The notes: generated by a model from the sequence alone, not told the origin. A stretch of 53,421 nt of DNA from Niabella drilacis (GCF_900101395.1 NZ_FMZO01000020.1:21339-74759); one strand, 5' to 3'. Counted from the first letter of the stretch, positions 38,819-47,689 are shown. Numbers and translations: made by a program.

Positions 38819-38889
38819 ACGGGCATAGTTCAATGGTAGAATAGAGGTCTCCAAAACCTTTGATCAGGGTTCGAATCCTTGTGCCCGTG
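38819..38889 (+). tRNA. tRNA-Trp (anticodon CCA)
   Basis: Acceptor ACGGGCA/TGCCCGT with discriminator G, anticodon stem GAGGT/ACCTT enclosing CTCCAAA (anticodon CCA), T-arm CAGGGTTCGAATCCTTG. It sits between tuf and secE as in other bacteria. Confidence 0.95.
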
Positions 38890-38913
38890 CTAAACACGTT
38901 CATTGTTTATTCG

Positions 38914-38975
38914 TTAATAGTTCATAGTAATGTTACATAACCGTGAACCATAAACTATGAACCATAAACTATTAA
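38914..38975 (+). repeat. inverted and tandem repeat in the secE leader
   Basis: The 14-mer GAACCATAAACTAT occurs twice in tandem (38945-38972). TTAATAGTT (38914-38922) pairs with AACTATTAA (38967-38975), whose end is one base from the secE start codon, so the stem would cover the ribosome-binding region. Confidence 0.6.
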
Positions 38976-38976
38976 G

Positions 38977-39174
38977 ATGAGCAAGTTCGCAGATTATGTA
39001 AAAAACAGCTATAAGGAGCTGGCAGAAAAAGTGACCTGGCCAACCTGGAGTGAACTGCAGCAGTCTACTATGATTGTGCTGGGCGCTACAGTTTTGATCA
39101 CTGTGATGATCTGGCTGATGGATTTTATTGCCGGCGGTGGGCTGAATTTTTTATACAAAATCCTTTATAGTTAA
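38977..39174 (+). CDS. secE: preprotein translocase subunit SecE
   Basis: The 65-aa protein has the short SecE form: an amphipathic N-terminal helix (YVKNSYKELAEKVTWPTWSE) containing the conserved VTWPTW motif, then one membrane helix (STMIVLGATVLITVMIWLMDFI). SecE stabilises the SecY channel in the inner membrane. nusG begins three bases after its stop codon. Confidence 0.96.
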   Translation: MSKFADYVKNSYKELAEKVTWPTWSELQQSTMIVLGATVLITVMIWLMDFIAGGGLNFLYKILYS

Positions 39175-39177
39175 ATA

Positions 39178-39771
39178 ATGGAAGAGGTAAACACAACAGA
39201 TAACGTAACTCCCGAAGCGCCCCAGCAGGATACCAAGTGGTACGTACTGCGGGTCGTTAGTGGTAAAGAGCGGAAGGTGAAGGAGTATCTGGATAAGGAG
39301 ATCTCGAGAAGTGAGTTTGAGAAGGTAGTGAAGCAGGTATTTCTTCCGGTAGAAAAAGTATACAAGGTGCAGAATGGGAAGAAGGTGATGCGTGAGCGTA
39401 ACTATTATCCCGGTTATGTAATGGTTGAGGTGCTGGATGGTAAGATGAGCGATGACCTGAGGGACCTGGTTGTGAATACGAACAGCGTAATCCATTTCCT
39501 GGGTAAGGATAACCCGATTGCACTTCGCAAAGCGGAGGTGAATAAGATGCTGGGGCGGATGGATGAAATGGCTGAAGCGGGTGGTGTAAGCATGGTTGAG
39601 CCGTTTATCGTGGGAGAAACCATTAAGATTGTGGAAGGGCCATTCAATGATTTTAATGGTGTGATCGAAGAAGTGAATGATGAAAAGAAAAAACTGAAAG
39701 TGACCGTGAAGATCTTCGGCAGATCAACACCGGTGGAACTGAATTATATGCAGGTTGAGAAAATTGTATAA
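39178..39771 (+). CDS. nusG: transcription termination/antitermination factor NusG
   Basis: The 197-aa protein has the NGN domain (KWYVLRVVSGKERKVKEYLD near residue 19, RNYYPGYVMVE near 72, NSVIHFLG near 101) and the C-terminal KOW domain (GPFNDFNGVIEEVNDEKKK near 155). NusG binds RNA polymerase and couples it to the ribosome or to Rho. Normally rplK follows; here an intrinsic terminator follows within 30 bases. Confidence 0.97.
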   Translation: MEEVNTTDNVTPEAPQQDTKWYVLRVVSGKERKVKEYLDKEISRSEFEKVVKQVFLPVEKVYKVQNGKKVMRERNYYPGYVMVEVLDGKMSDDLRDLVVNTNSVIHFLGKDNPIALRKAEVNKMLGRMDEMAEAGGVSMVEPFIVGETIKIVEGPFNDFNGVIEEVNDEKKKLKVTVKIFGRSTPVELNYMQVEKIV

Positions 39772-39800
39772 AATGTTGACCTGCCAGCTTTATTAAAAAG

Positions 39801-39830
39801 GCCGCTCCAATCCATTGGGGCGGCTTTTTT
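39801..39830 (+). terminator. intrinsic terminator after nusG
   Basis: GCCGCTCCAA (39801-39810) pairs with TTGGGGCGGC (39815-39824, one G-U pair), followed by TTTTTT. It ends the tRNA-tuf-secE-nusG unit. Confidence 0.9.
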
Positions 39831-39930
39831 GTCCTGTTAACGCTTTCATAAGATAGCCGACAGCTTTTTTTTTTGTTTAATTCATTGGTATATTGCAAGT
39901 TGTTTTATATTTATTGTAAAAATCTGGGAA

Positions 39931-40533
39931 ATGAAGAATGCGCTCCTTGTTGTAAATGCATTACTGGTAGTAGCTGTAGCTTTTTTGTTGTACAAACAAC
40001 TTAACGGAAATTCCACGCCTCCGCATGCCGGTATGGTGCTTTCAAAGGGAAAAGATTCAATGATGCGTCATGATGCTATATTTGCCTATATTGATATGGA
40101 CTCTATTCAGCAGCATTATGAGCTGGCAAAGAATGTAGAGCGGGAAGTTGAAAGAAAAAAAAGCGCTATTACCGCTGAGCTCGACAGGATGGATAAGGCT
40201 TTTAAAGCCAAGGTTGGGGCGTATCAGCAGCAGAGCAATTCCATGACGGAGGAGCAGGCGCTGTCGGCCCAGCGGGACGTAGAAGCAAACCAGGCACAAA
40301 TGATGGAAAAACGGCAAAGCCTGATGGAGGAATACAACAATTTTTTGGCCAGCAAGAATATGAGCGTTAAAAAAAAGATCGAGGAGTTTTTGAAGACCTT
40401 TAATGCGGAAAAGAACTTTTCTTTCATTTTTGCGGATGATCCGGGTTTGTTCTACTACAAAGATACTGCGTATGATATTACAGGGGAAGTGGTGAAGGGG
40501 CTCAATGAGCAATACGGGAAGGAAAAGAAATAA
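39931..40533 (+). CDS. OmpH/Skp-like periplasmic protein
   Basis: The 200-aa product has an N-terminal hydrophobic segment (ALLVVNALLVVAVAFLLY) that may be an uncleaved anchor, then IFAYIDMDSIQQHYELAKN near residue 49, the OmpH/Skp opening, and a long charged coiled coil (about 60-150) followed by a small hydrophobic cap region. Skp-type chaperones hold unfolded outer-membrane proteins in the periplasm. Unlike classic Skp it seems to be tethered to the membrane. It stands alone between the nusG terminator and the permease gene. Confidence 0.8.
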   Translation: MKNALLVVNALLVVAVAFLLYKQLNGNSTPPHAGMVLSKGKDSMMRHDAIFAYIDMDSIQQHYELAKNVEREVERKKSAITAELDRMDKAFKAKVGAYQQQSNSMTEEQALSAQRDVEANQAQMMEKRQSLMEEYNNFLASKNMSVKKKIEEFLKTFNAEKNFSFIFADDPGLFYYKDTAYDITGEVVKGLNEQYGKEKK

Positions 40534-40703
40534 ACGATGCTGTAAAAATACCAAACGAAGATCGATTGCTTTTTCCTTTGAGCCTCCGTGTTTGTTGAAT
40601 ACCGGAACAAACTGCTTCCAATACCGGGCATAAAGAAAATGTGCTTTAGCCACAGGGACAGAAAAAGACCGGCGGCTAAAGTATAAAATCAAAGGGCTGG
40701 GAA

Positions 40704-40774
40704 TAAACTCAGTGTTCAGTGGCGCTGTAGCCTTCCTGGAAATTTTTGTGCTTCTGAACCTCTGTGGCCATTTA
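40704..40774. repeat. diverged copy of the CTGTGGC palindromic repeat, opposite orientation
   Basis: The stretch has TTCAGTGGC near its start and TTGTGCTTCTGAACCTCTGTGGC at its end, resembling the 85-bp repeats at 16.1 and 16.6 kb read on the other strand. It lies in the 281-base gap before the permease gene; nothing else is recognisable there. Confidence 0.5.
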
Positions 40775-40814
40775 TTTCCAATAAAATCTTATTTTGAGCT
40801 TATAAATTAAAACC

Positions 40815-42335
40815 ATGGCCGAGAAAGTTGCGTTTAAACAATCGCTCAATTTATTTGACGGAACGATGATCGTGGCCGGGTCCATGATCGGATCCGGTAT
40901 TTTTATAGTGACTTCAGACATGACCCGGCAGGTGGGATCGGCTGGCTGGCTGGTAGCCTTGTGGGTGATCACCGGTTTAATGACGGTTTTTGCCGCGATC
41001 ACCTATGGGGAGTTGTCGTCTATGTTTCCCAAGGCCGGAGGACAATATGTATATTTAAAAGAGGCCTATAATCCCATGCTGGGCTTTTTGTATGGGTGGA
41101 GCTTTTTTTCCGTTATTCAAACCGGAACAATTGCTGCTGTGGGTGTTGCCTTCAGCAAGTTTGCAGGTTATTTTATCCCGGCGCTGACCATGGATGAAAA
41201 GAACCTTCTTTTTGAGCTGGGCGGAATACGGATCTTTCCGGCGCAGCTGGTTTCCATTGCGTTGATCGTATTTCTTACTTATGTAAATACCCGGGGGGTA
41301 AAAGATGGAAAAATGATCCAGACGGTCTTTACCATCGTAAAACTGTTTTCCCTTTTTGGATTGATCGTTTTTGGACTGCTGATCGCGGCAAAAGCCGATA
41401 TATGGAATACAAACTGGGCCACCGGATTTGATATGAAATTTACAACACCTGTGAACGATACGGCCGGGGGCAAGCTGGGATGGTCTGTATTTCAGTCGCC
41501 CGGCAGTATGATGGTGGCCCTGGGACTGATCAGCGGAGCCATGGTAGGTTCTGTTTTCAGTAGTGTGGCCTGGGAAAATGTTACATTTATAGCAGGTGAG
41601 ATAAAGAATCCCAAACGCAATGTAGGAATGAGCCTTTTTTTAGGCACCCTGGTAGTGACGGTCGTTTACCTGCTGGCGAACCTGATGTACCTGGCTGTTT
41701 TGCCAATGTTCCCACCTGCTTCCGGTACGGAAGTGGCCTATGCCCCGGAGGTGGCCGGCCCTAATATTGCCTTTGCCGTTCAGGACCGTGTGGCCACTGC
41801 CGCAGCGTCTTCCATATTTGGTCATTATGGCGCTGCAATTATCGCTGTAATGATCATGATCTCCACTTTTGGATGTAATAATGGACTGATCTTATCGGGT
41901 GCACGCGTGTATTATACGATGGCCAAGGACAAACTGTTTCTTCCGCAGGCCGGTACGCTTAATAAGAATGCGGTACCTCAATGGGCATTGTGGGCCCAGT
42001 GCATTTGGGCCAGCGCCTTGTGTTTGAGCGGCCAGTATGGCGTTTTACTGGATTACGTAGTATTTATCACTGTGGTATTTTATATTTTAACCATTATAGG
42101 CGTGTTCCGTTTACGGCGCAGCCGGCCGGATGCTGAACGTCCGTATAAAGCATTTGGTTACCCGGTGATCCCCGTTATTTACCTGCTGATGGCAGGTACC
42201 CTGGGCATAGGGTTATTATATGCAAAGACCTTTACCTCATTATTAGGCCTGGTTATTGTTATTATTGGAGTGCCCATCTATTATTACTATGCCCGGAAGA
42301 CCCGTGGGCGTGCTGAGGGGGAATCGGAGGCGTAG
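40815..42335 (+). CDS. APC-family amino-acid permease
   Basis: The 506-aa integral membrane protein has about 12 hydrophobic helices and the APC superfamily substrate-binding start GSMIGSGIFIVTSD near residue 24, YGELSSMFPKAGGQYVYLKE near 66, and SSVAWENVTFIAGEIKNPKR near 248. It should import amino acids or exchange them in the inner membrane using an ion or antiport gradient. The closest functional types (LAT/serine-threonine exchanger-like) cannot be separated by eye. Confidence 0.9.
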   Translation: MAEKVAFKQSLNLFDGTMIVAGSMIGSGIFIVTSDMTRQVGSAGWLVALWVITGLMTVFAAITYGELSSMFPKAGGQYVYLKEAYNPMLGFLYGWSFFSVIQTGTIAAVGVAFSKFAGYFIPALTMDEKNLLFELGGIRIFPAQLVSIALIVFLTYVNTRGVKDGKMIQTVFTIVKLFSLFGLIVFGLLIAAKADIWNTNWATGFDMKFTTPVNDTAGGKLGWSVFQSPGSMMVALGLISGAMVGSVFSSVAWENVTFIAGEIKNPKRNVGMSLFLGTLVVTVVYLLANLMYLAVLPMFPPASGTEVAYAPEVAGPNIAFAVQDRVATAAASSIFGHYGAAIIAVMIMISTFGCNNGLILSGARVYYTMAKDKLFLPQAGTLNKNAVPQWALWAQCIWASALCLSGQYGVLLDYVVFITVVFYILTIIGVFRLRRSRPDAERPYKAFGYPVIPVIYLLMAGTLGIGLLYAKTFTSLLGLVIVIIGVPIYYYYARKTRGRAEGESEA

Positions 42336-42406
42336 TAACGGCCCGGTTGCAGTGGCGGAGGATCCTTGTGTCCTGGCTATAAGGGGTGCTAAAACAAAAT
42401 TCAAGA

Positions 42407-42955
42407 ATGCGACTGAACACTTTATTATGTACAGCGGTCCTGCTTTTGCTGGCTGCCTGTAAAGGCAAGATCACCATGACGGCCAAGCAGTACAGCGATG
42501 AAATTGCGCAACTGGAGCAAAGTCTGGCAGAACCCATCCGGGAAACAGAGAACGCGATCAAAAGGTATGCAGACAGTGCGGACTATAAAAATGTATCTGT
42601 AGCTGCCGGGAAGATGGAGACACTTATCCAGCAAAAGATCGATCAGATCGAAAAGGTTGATGTTTCGACATTTACAGGGGGAGAGGATTTTAAAACGGTT
42701 GCGGTGCGTTACTTTGAATACTTCAAAAGCCTTTATACGGCTTACAGGGAGATTGGCGATGCGCCGGATGAAGCGGCCCGCATCACGGCCAGTAACCGCA
42801 TGAACCAGGTACTGGTTGCCCAGGAGGAGGTGATCCTGCGCCTGCAGGACACACAGGTGCGCTTTGCCGCCGAAAATGGGTTTATGCTCGAAAAAGCACC
42901 ACTACAGCAAACGAACGTGACACCATCCGGGAAAGGAGACAGCGCCGGTGATTGA
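42407..42955 (+). CDS. hypothetical lipoprotein
   Basis: With ATG at 42407 the product is 182 aa and opens with a lipoprotein signal (LLCTAVLLLLAACKG, lipobox LAAC); an upstream start would add seven residues before it. The mature part is predicted helical and charged (KQYSDEIAQLEQSLAEPIRE near 26) with no cysteines, like small LIC11966-type envelope helices, but I do not recognise the family. It follows the permease gene by about 70 bases. Confidence 0.65.
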   Translation: MRLNTLLCTAVLLLLAACKGKITMTAKQYSDEIAQLEQSLAEPIRETENAIKRYADSADYKNVSVAAGKMETLIQQKIDQIEKVDVSTFTGGEDFKTVAVRYFEYFKSLYTAYREIGDAPDEAARITASNRMNQVLVAQEEVILRLQDTQVRFAAENGFMLEKAPLQQTNVTPSGKGDSAGD

Positions 42956-43038
42956 GGACAGAGATCAGGGTGCAGATTACCTGCAGGACCACTGGTTAAT
43001 CAATATGCGGCTCATCTGTGTTTGTATAAAAGGCACGG

Positions 43039-43770
43039 CTAAAGACCGCTTCTCATGATGAGCTGTCTTTTATATAATTGGATGGTATTTTCAAAACCAA
43101 GATAAAGAGCATCGCAAATAAGTGCATGCCCGATGCTGACCTCATCCAGCCATGGGATCTGCTGGCTGAAATAATTGAGATTGTTTAGATCCAGGTCATG
43201 CCCCGCATTGAGGCCCAGACCCAGCTCGCGGGCTTTTTCGGCCGCTTTTACATAAGGGGCGATAGCCGCTTCCCTGTTGGCGGTAAAATTGCGCGCATAA
43301 GCTTCTGTATACAATTCGATCCGGTCGGTTTCAACCGCTGCTGCGCCCTCCACCATCCGGGTATCCGGATCTACAAAGATCGATACCCGGATGCCCGCCG
43401 TTTTAAAGACCCGGATAATATCTTTTAGATAGTCTTTATGCTGAATGGTATTCCATCCATGGTCCGATGTCAGCTGCCCCGTTGCATCAGGGACCAGCGT
43501 TACCTGGTGCGGTTTTATATCCAGCACCAGGTCTACAAATTTTTGTTCCCTGCTATTCCCCTCAATATTGAGCTCGGTTGTAAGAACGGGCTTAAGGTCA
43601 TAGACATCCTGGTAACGGATATGCCGTTCATCCGGCCTGGGATGCACGGTAATACCATCGGTACCGAAATTTTCCGCATCCAGCGCCATTTTGACCAGAT
43701 CCGGGTTGTTGCCACCCCGTGAATTGCGGAGGGTGGCGATTTTATTAATATTAACCGACAATTTTGTCAT
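43039..43770 (-). CDS. pdxJ: pyridoxine 5'-phosphate synthase
   Basis: PdxJ condenses 1-deoxyxylulose 5-phosphate and aminoacetone phosphate to pyridoxine 5'-phosphate in the DXP-dependent vitamin B6 pathway. The 243-aa TIM-barrel protein shows LSVNINKIATLRNSRGG at the N-terminus, GTDGITVHPRPDERHI near residue 33, TLVPDATGQLTSDHGW near 95 and GLGLNAGHDLDLNN near 190. It ends a probable operon after the UbiA-like and 90-aa genes, with gaps of 22 and 29 bases. Confidence 0.96.
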   Translation of the reverse strand: MTKLSVNINKIATLRNSRGGNNPDLVKMALDAENFGTDGITVHPRPDERHIRYQDVYDLKPVLTTELNIEGNSREQKFVDLVLDIKPHQVTLVPDATGQLTSDHGWNTIQHKDYLKDIIRVFKTAGIRVSIFVDPDTRMVEGAAAVETDRIELYTEAYARNFTANREAAIAPYVKAAEKARELGLGLNAGHDLDLNNLNYFSQQIPWLDEVSIGHALICDALYLGFENTIQLYKRQLIMRSGL

Positions 43771-43792
43771 AGCAATAGGTGGTGGGGGACCG

Positions 43793-44065
43793 TTAATTGT
43801 TCAGAACACCTTCTTCCAGTTCGGTAATCAGTAACTCCCTGTTGTCGGTAACCCATTCCGGTATCGACATCTTGGAGGTAAGCGCCCATTCATTATCTTC
43901 TTTCAGAAGTCTGAAAAATAAGCGGTTGCCGCGGTCGTCTGCGGTATCCACGTCAAAAACATAGCTGCCGGCATTGTTATTTTTCCGGTAATTGAATTCT
44001 CTTAAACGGCCATTGATCTTTATCAGGCGGGTGAAGTGTACAATTTTATTAAATGAAGTATGCAT
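43793..44065 (-). CDS. conserved small protein of unknown function
   Basis: The 90-aa protein has no signal or membrane segment. It contains FDVDTADDRGNRLFFRLLKE near residue 37 and MSIPEWVTDNRELLITELEEG near 65, which suggests a compact alpha/beta cytoplasmic protein. It is tightly packed between the UbiA-like gene (29 bases) and pdxJ (22 bases). I do not recognise a family. Confidence 0.65.
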   Translation of the reverse strand: MHTSFNKIVHFTRLIKINGRLREFNYRKNNNAGSYVFDVDTADDRGNRLFFRLLKEDNEWALTSKMSIPEWVTDNRELLITELEEGVLNN

Positions 44066-44094
44066 AAGTTATATCTATCAATTTTTGTGCTAAC

Positions 44095-44964
44095 TTATTG
44101 TATGTACATCTCAAAAACGGTTTTCATAAAGTACAATACGGATGTCAGCGCCATCAGGCCGTCTAAAATAAAATAAAAAAGGTAATCATTTTTAGATTTT
44201 ATTGCAAAGGGGTATAGGAGGTATGTGAGCAGTGCCGGCAACGAAAGAAATACAAAATGTATAATGTCCTGAGTATAAGTATATAGTATGTAAGCGCCTG
44301 CTATGTTGACAATAATAAACAGCGTGAAAATTATTTTTATTTTTTCGAGAGGCAGTATGGTTACAAGGCTTTTGATGCCGGTCTGCCGGTCGAACTGTTT
44401 GTCTCTTAAATCAAAAAGAATGCAAATCGCAAAGATCAGGGCAAACCGGGCCGCAACATAGACGAAATGCGAAGTTTGCCAGGCAACCTGCTGAACAAAA
44501 AAAGTCAGTGCAGTAGTTACATAGGTCCACATAGCCGCCAGCAAAAAGGTTTTGCCGAGTATATACCGCTGCAGCGACCGGAAAAAACGATGCGGAAATT
44601 TTGGAGCTGTATATAAAAGGGTAAGTCCCACGGCAGGCAGGATATAGATCCAGTAGGGCTTTAACCGGATCAGGAAGATCAGTGTGCCTATCGCACTGAC
44701 CAGGAAAAAAAAAGCGTGAACTTTTTTATGTTGCCGGAGCCAGTCGGTACGGCTGGCAGTGGTTTCTACCTCCTCGTTGGTCAGGTACCAGTGAATGCTG
44801 TAGCTGGAAAGCGTAGAGAAGAAAACAAAGGCTACATAGTTGGAGGGCAGTTTCCCCAGGTTAAAGAAGGCGACCGTACTCAAACACATGGCTACTGCGC
44901 AGCATGCAATAAACAGGTTGCTGAAAATAATAAAATCAAAAAACACCTTGCCCTTTGTAGCCAT
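44095..44964 (-). CDS. UbiA-like polytopic membrane protein
   Basis: The product is 289 aa from the ATG at 44964. An ATG at 44985 is open but lies inside the TAAGTTTG promoter box at 44983-44990, so I reject it. About eight hydrophobic helices are visible. The second acidic loop DLRDKQFDRQTGIKSL near residue 190 matches the D-x-x-D-x-x-x-D motif of UbiA prenyltransferases; the first such loop (normally NDxxD) is not evident, being replaced by SIHWYLTNEEVETT. It may be a divergent or inactive UbiA relative. It heads the unit with the 90-aa gene and pdxJ. Confidence 0.7.
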   Translation of the reverse strand: MATKGKVFFDFIIFSNLFIACCAVAMCLSTVAFFNLGKLPSNYVAFVFFSTLSSYSIHWYLTNEEVETTASRTDWLRQHKKVHAFFFLVSAIGTLIFLIRLKPYWIYILPAVGLTLLYTAPKFPHRFFRSLQRYILGKTFLLAAMWTYVTTALTFFVQQVAWQTSHFVYVAARFALIFAICILFDLRDKQFDRQTGIKSLVTILPLEKIKIIFTLFIIVNIAGAYILYTYTQDIIHFVFLSLPALLTYLLYPFAIKSKNDYLFYFILDGLMALTSVLYFMKTVFEMYIQ

Positions 44965-44982
44965 AAGAACCCAATTCTGCTG

Positions 44983-44990
44983 CAAACTTA
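44983..44990 (-). promoter_or_regulatory. candidate -7 box (TAAGTTTG), divergent pair
   Basis: TAAGTTTG on the minus strand lies 19 bases before the ATG at 44964, which fixes the start of the UbiA-like gene and implies an almost leaderless mRNA. Confidence 0.55.
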
Positions 44991-45017
44991 ATCCTTTATT
45001 TATCTGCGCCCTATTTG

Positions 45018-45025
45018 TATTTTTG
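45018..45025 (+). promoter_or_regulatory. candidate -7 box (TATTTTTG), divergent pair
   Basis: TATTTTTG lies 12 bases before the ATG at 45037, 28 bases from the opposing box at 44983-44990. The two promoters must share or compete for space. Confidence 0.5.
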
Positions 45026-45036
45026 TGGCTTATCTT

Positions 45037-46023
45037 ATGGAAGTGGAAGCGTTAAGAGAAGCTATATTTGAGGTTGATGCAGCTGGCTTTGAATCCATTG
45101 CAAAGGAGGTTTTTTTGTTTCAGTATCAGCAAAATAACATCTACAGGAATTATACAGATGCTATCGGCTGCAGGGTATCTGCCGTTTCCTGTTTGTCCGA
45201 TATCCCTTTTTTACCGATCCGTTTTTTTAAAACACACGCGGTTACGGCTACTACGTTTGAGCCCGGCGTTCTTTTTGAAAGCAGCGGCACTACAGAAACC
45301 GTCAACAGCCGGCACCTGGTAAAGGACGCAGGCCTGTATGTAAGCAGTTTTACAAAAGCATTTGAACTTTTTTACGGGCATGCAGAAAATTACTGTATCC
45401 TGGGCCTGTTGCCGTCCTACCTGGAGCGGGGGCACTCTTCACTGGTCTATATGGTAGATCAACTGATCCGTGACAGCCGGCATCCCCGCAGCGGCTTTTA
45501 TCTTCATGATCTTGAAACCCTGGCCCGGACCCTTGAGGTTTTGGAAAAAAACGGTCAAAAAACGCTGCTCATCGGGGTAACCTATGCATTGCTTGACTTT
45601 GCAGAGCAATTCCCGATGCCGTTGCAACATACCACTATCATGGAAACAGGAGGGATGAAGGGAAGGCGGAAGGAGCTGATCCGGGCGGAAGTGCACAACC
45701 GGCTGAAACAATGTTTTGAGGTACCGGTCGTTCACTCTGAATATGGCATGACGGAATTACTTTCGCAGGCGTATTCAAAAGGCGATGGTATCTTTTTTAC
45801 CCCGCCCTGGATGCGTGCGGTGCTGCGGGAGGAAGACGATCCGCTTTCCGTAGTTACCCGGCCGGAACGGGGAGTGCTCAATATTGTTGACCTGGCAAAT
45901 CTTTATTCCTGCAGTTTCATCGCAACCGATGACCTGGGTGTTGTGCATGCCGACGGTGGCTTTGAAGTACTGGGCCGGCGCGACAACAGTGATATCCGCG
46001 GCTGCAGCCTGTTGGCGCTCTGA
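45037..46023 (+). CDS. LuxE/PaaK-like acyl-activating protein
   Basis: The 328-aa protein belongs to the LuxE/PaaK adenylate-forming group. It shows FLPIRFFKTHAV near residue 58, the phosphate-binding block FESSGTTET near 80, FYLHDLETL near 155, METGGMKGRRKEL near 202 and VHSEYGMTELLSQAY near 228. LuxE proteins activate fatty acids and pass them to a protein thiol in bacterial luminescence, but no lux genes are present here, so another acyl transfer is likely. The ATG at 45037 is preferred to GTG at 45025, which overlaps the promoter box. The 290 bases after the stop hold no gene. Confidence 0.85.
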   Translation: MEVEALREAIFEVDAAGFESIAKEVFLFQYQQNNIYRNYTDAIGCRVSAVSCLSDIPFLPIRFFKTHAVTATTFEPGVLFESSGTTETVNSRHLVKDAGLYVSSFTKAFELFYGHAENYCILGLLPSYLERGHSSLVYMVDQLIRDSRHPRSGFYLHDLETLARTLEVLEKNGQKTLLIGVTYALLDFAEQFPMPLQHTTIMETGGMKGRRKELIRAEVHNRLKQCFEVPVVHSEYGMTELLSQAYSKGDGIFFTPPWMRAVLREEDDPLSVVTRPERGVLNIVDLANLYSCSFIATDDLGVVHADGGFEVLGRRDNSDIRGCSLLAL

Positions 46024-46315
46024 ATCATCAAAGGCGGTGGAAATATCGGCAGAGGCATTACTTTGCTGCATCTGTGTTTACCCCGGCAATCCATGAGCGC
46101 TTACCTTTCGCGGATCCTGCAGAACTGTACAGGCAATCAGCCCGCCCTGTTTTTACTATGCGCGCTATCGGCGAAAAAGCGGCAGGACTTTGTACCCAAT
46201 TCTATAAGCCGGCTCATTCAAAAACAAAGATCCTGAAATGTTATGCACCCGTTTACGGGAAATGCGGTCTGACTTCAGGTAAATGTTGTATTTTCCCTTC
46301 TCAATGGTATTTTCT

Positions 46316-47689
46316 ATGCGTTTTTTTGCTCTTTTATGGTTTACCCTGGGATGGCTGACTGCACAGGGCCAGCTATCATCCCGGCTCTCCGTTGCAATGG
46401 AAACATTTAATGCAGATACACAGCTAAAGTATGCTTTAAGTTCCCTTTATGTAATAGAGGCGGAAACAGGGAAAGTGGTTTTTGATCAGAACAGCAATGT
46501 AGGTATGGCCACAGCATCTACCGAGAAAATCGTAACGGCCGCTACTGCTTTTGACATTTTAGGAAAGGACCACCGGTATGAAACCCGTTTCGGTATCGTT
46601 AATACTCCCGGAGGGAAGAGCTTATATGTAGACCCTTCCGGAGATCCCACGCTGGCCAGCTGGCGTTGGGAGGAAACAAAGGATATGGCTTTTCTGACAA
46701 GGTTGAAAGCGGCCATAAAAGAATCTGGTATTAAAGAACTGAATGGTATCCTGATCTATACCGGCAAATGGGGAAATGAAACCATCCCGGATGGATGGAT
46801 CTGGCAGGACCTGGGGAACTACTACGGCGCAGGTGCACAGGCGCTTAACTGGCGCGAGAACCAGTTTGATCTGGTGTTGAAGTCCGGCAGCACGGTGGGC
46901 AGCCCGGTTTCGGTGGTAAAAACGGTGCCCTATCTGTATGACTACCGGATCACATCGCTGGCTACCGCTGCTGAAAAGAATTCGGGCGATAACAGTATCC
47001 TGTACTATCCTTCTATGGGCCGGCAGGCAGGTGTGTTAACCGGAACCATTCCTGCCGGGCAAAGCAGTTTTGCGGTTTCCGGATCGATCTATGATCCGGC
47101 CAACCAGTTTGCAAAAACAGTGATCAACAGTCTTAAAGGTATGGTCCGTTTTTCCCGGGATAAAGTAAGTACAACCGATAAAGAGGCGAAGGATGTAAAA
47201 TGGATCTATACCAACAGCTCTCCCGAGCTTTCAAAGATCATTTACTGGTTTCTGCGGAAGAGCATAAATCTTTATGGAGAAGTATTGCTCCGGACCGTGG
47301 GTGGCGCCCAAAAGGGGATGGCTACAACAGACAATGGGATTGCCGCGTTGCAGGAACATTGGAAGGATAAAGGTGTGGCACCGGATGAACTGCATTTATA
47401 CGATGGATCGGGGCTGTCGCCCCAGAACCGGATCACCACAAGAGCACAGGTAACTATCCTGAACTATGCCCGCCGGCAACCCTGGTTTGCGGATTACTAC
47501 GAAGGCTTTCCACTCTACAATGATATGAAGATGAAAAGCGGCACCATTAACCGGGTAAAGGGATTTTCCGGGTATCAGAAGGCAAAGGACGGGAAGGATT
47601 ATATCTTTTCATTCCTCGTCAATAATTATAACGGCAGTGCTTATAACCTGGTGCGTAAAATGTATAAAGTGCTGGATGAGCTGAAGTAG
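46316..47689 (+). CDS. dacB: PBP4-type D-alanyl-D-alanine carboxypeptidase/endopeptidase
   Basis: The 457-aa protein (ATG at 46316, just before signal peptide FFALLWFTLGWLTAQGQ) is a class C penicillin-binding protein (peptidase S13). The SxxK serine motif is STEK near residue 67, the SxN motif SIN (in RKSINLYGE) near 315, and the KTG box is KSGT near 405, the serine variant. It trims or cleaves peptidoglycan cross-links in the periplasm. An upstream start at 46283 would place 11 residues before the signal peptide, so I reject it. Confidence 0.92.
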   Translation: MRFFALLWFTLGWLTAQGQLSSRLSVAMETFNADTQLKYALSSLYVIEAETGKVVFDQNSNVGMATASTEKIVTAATAFDILGKDHRYETRFGIVNTPGGKSLYVDPSGDPTLASWRWEETKDMAFLTRLKAAIKESGIKELNGILIYTGKWGNETIPDGWIWQDLGNYYGAGAQALNWRENQFDLVLKSGSTVGSPVSVVKTVPYLYDYRITSLATAAEKNSGDNSILYYPSMGRQAGVLTGTIPAGQSSFAVSGSIYDPANQFAKTVINSLKGMVRFSRDKVSTTDKEAKDVKWIYTNSSPELSKIIYWFLRKSINLYGEVLLRTVGGAQKGMATTDNGIAALQEHWKDKGVAPDELHLYDGSGLSPQNRITTRAQVTILNYARRQPWFADYYEGFPLYNDMKMKSGTINRVKGFSGYQKAKDGKDYIFSFLVNNYNGSAYNLVRKMYKVLDELK

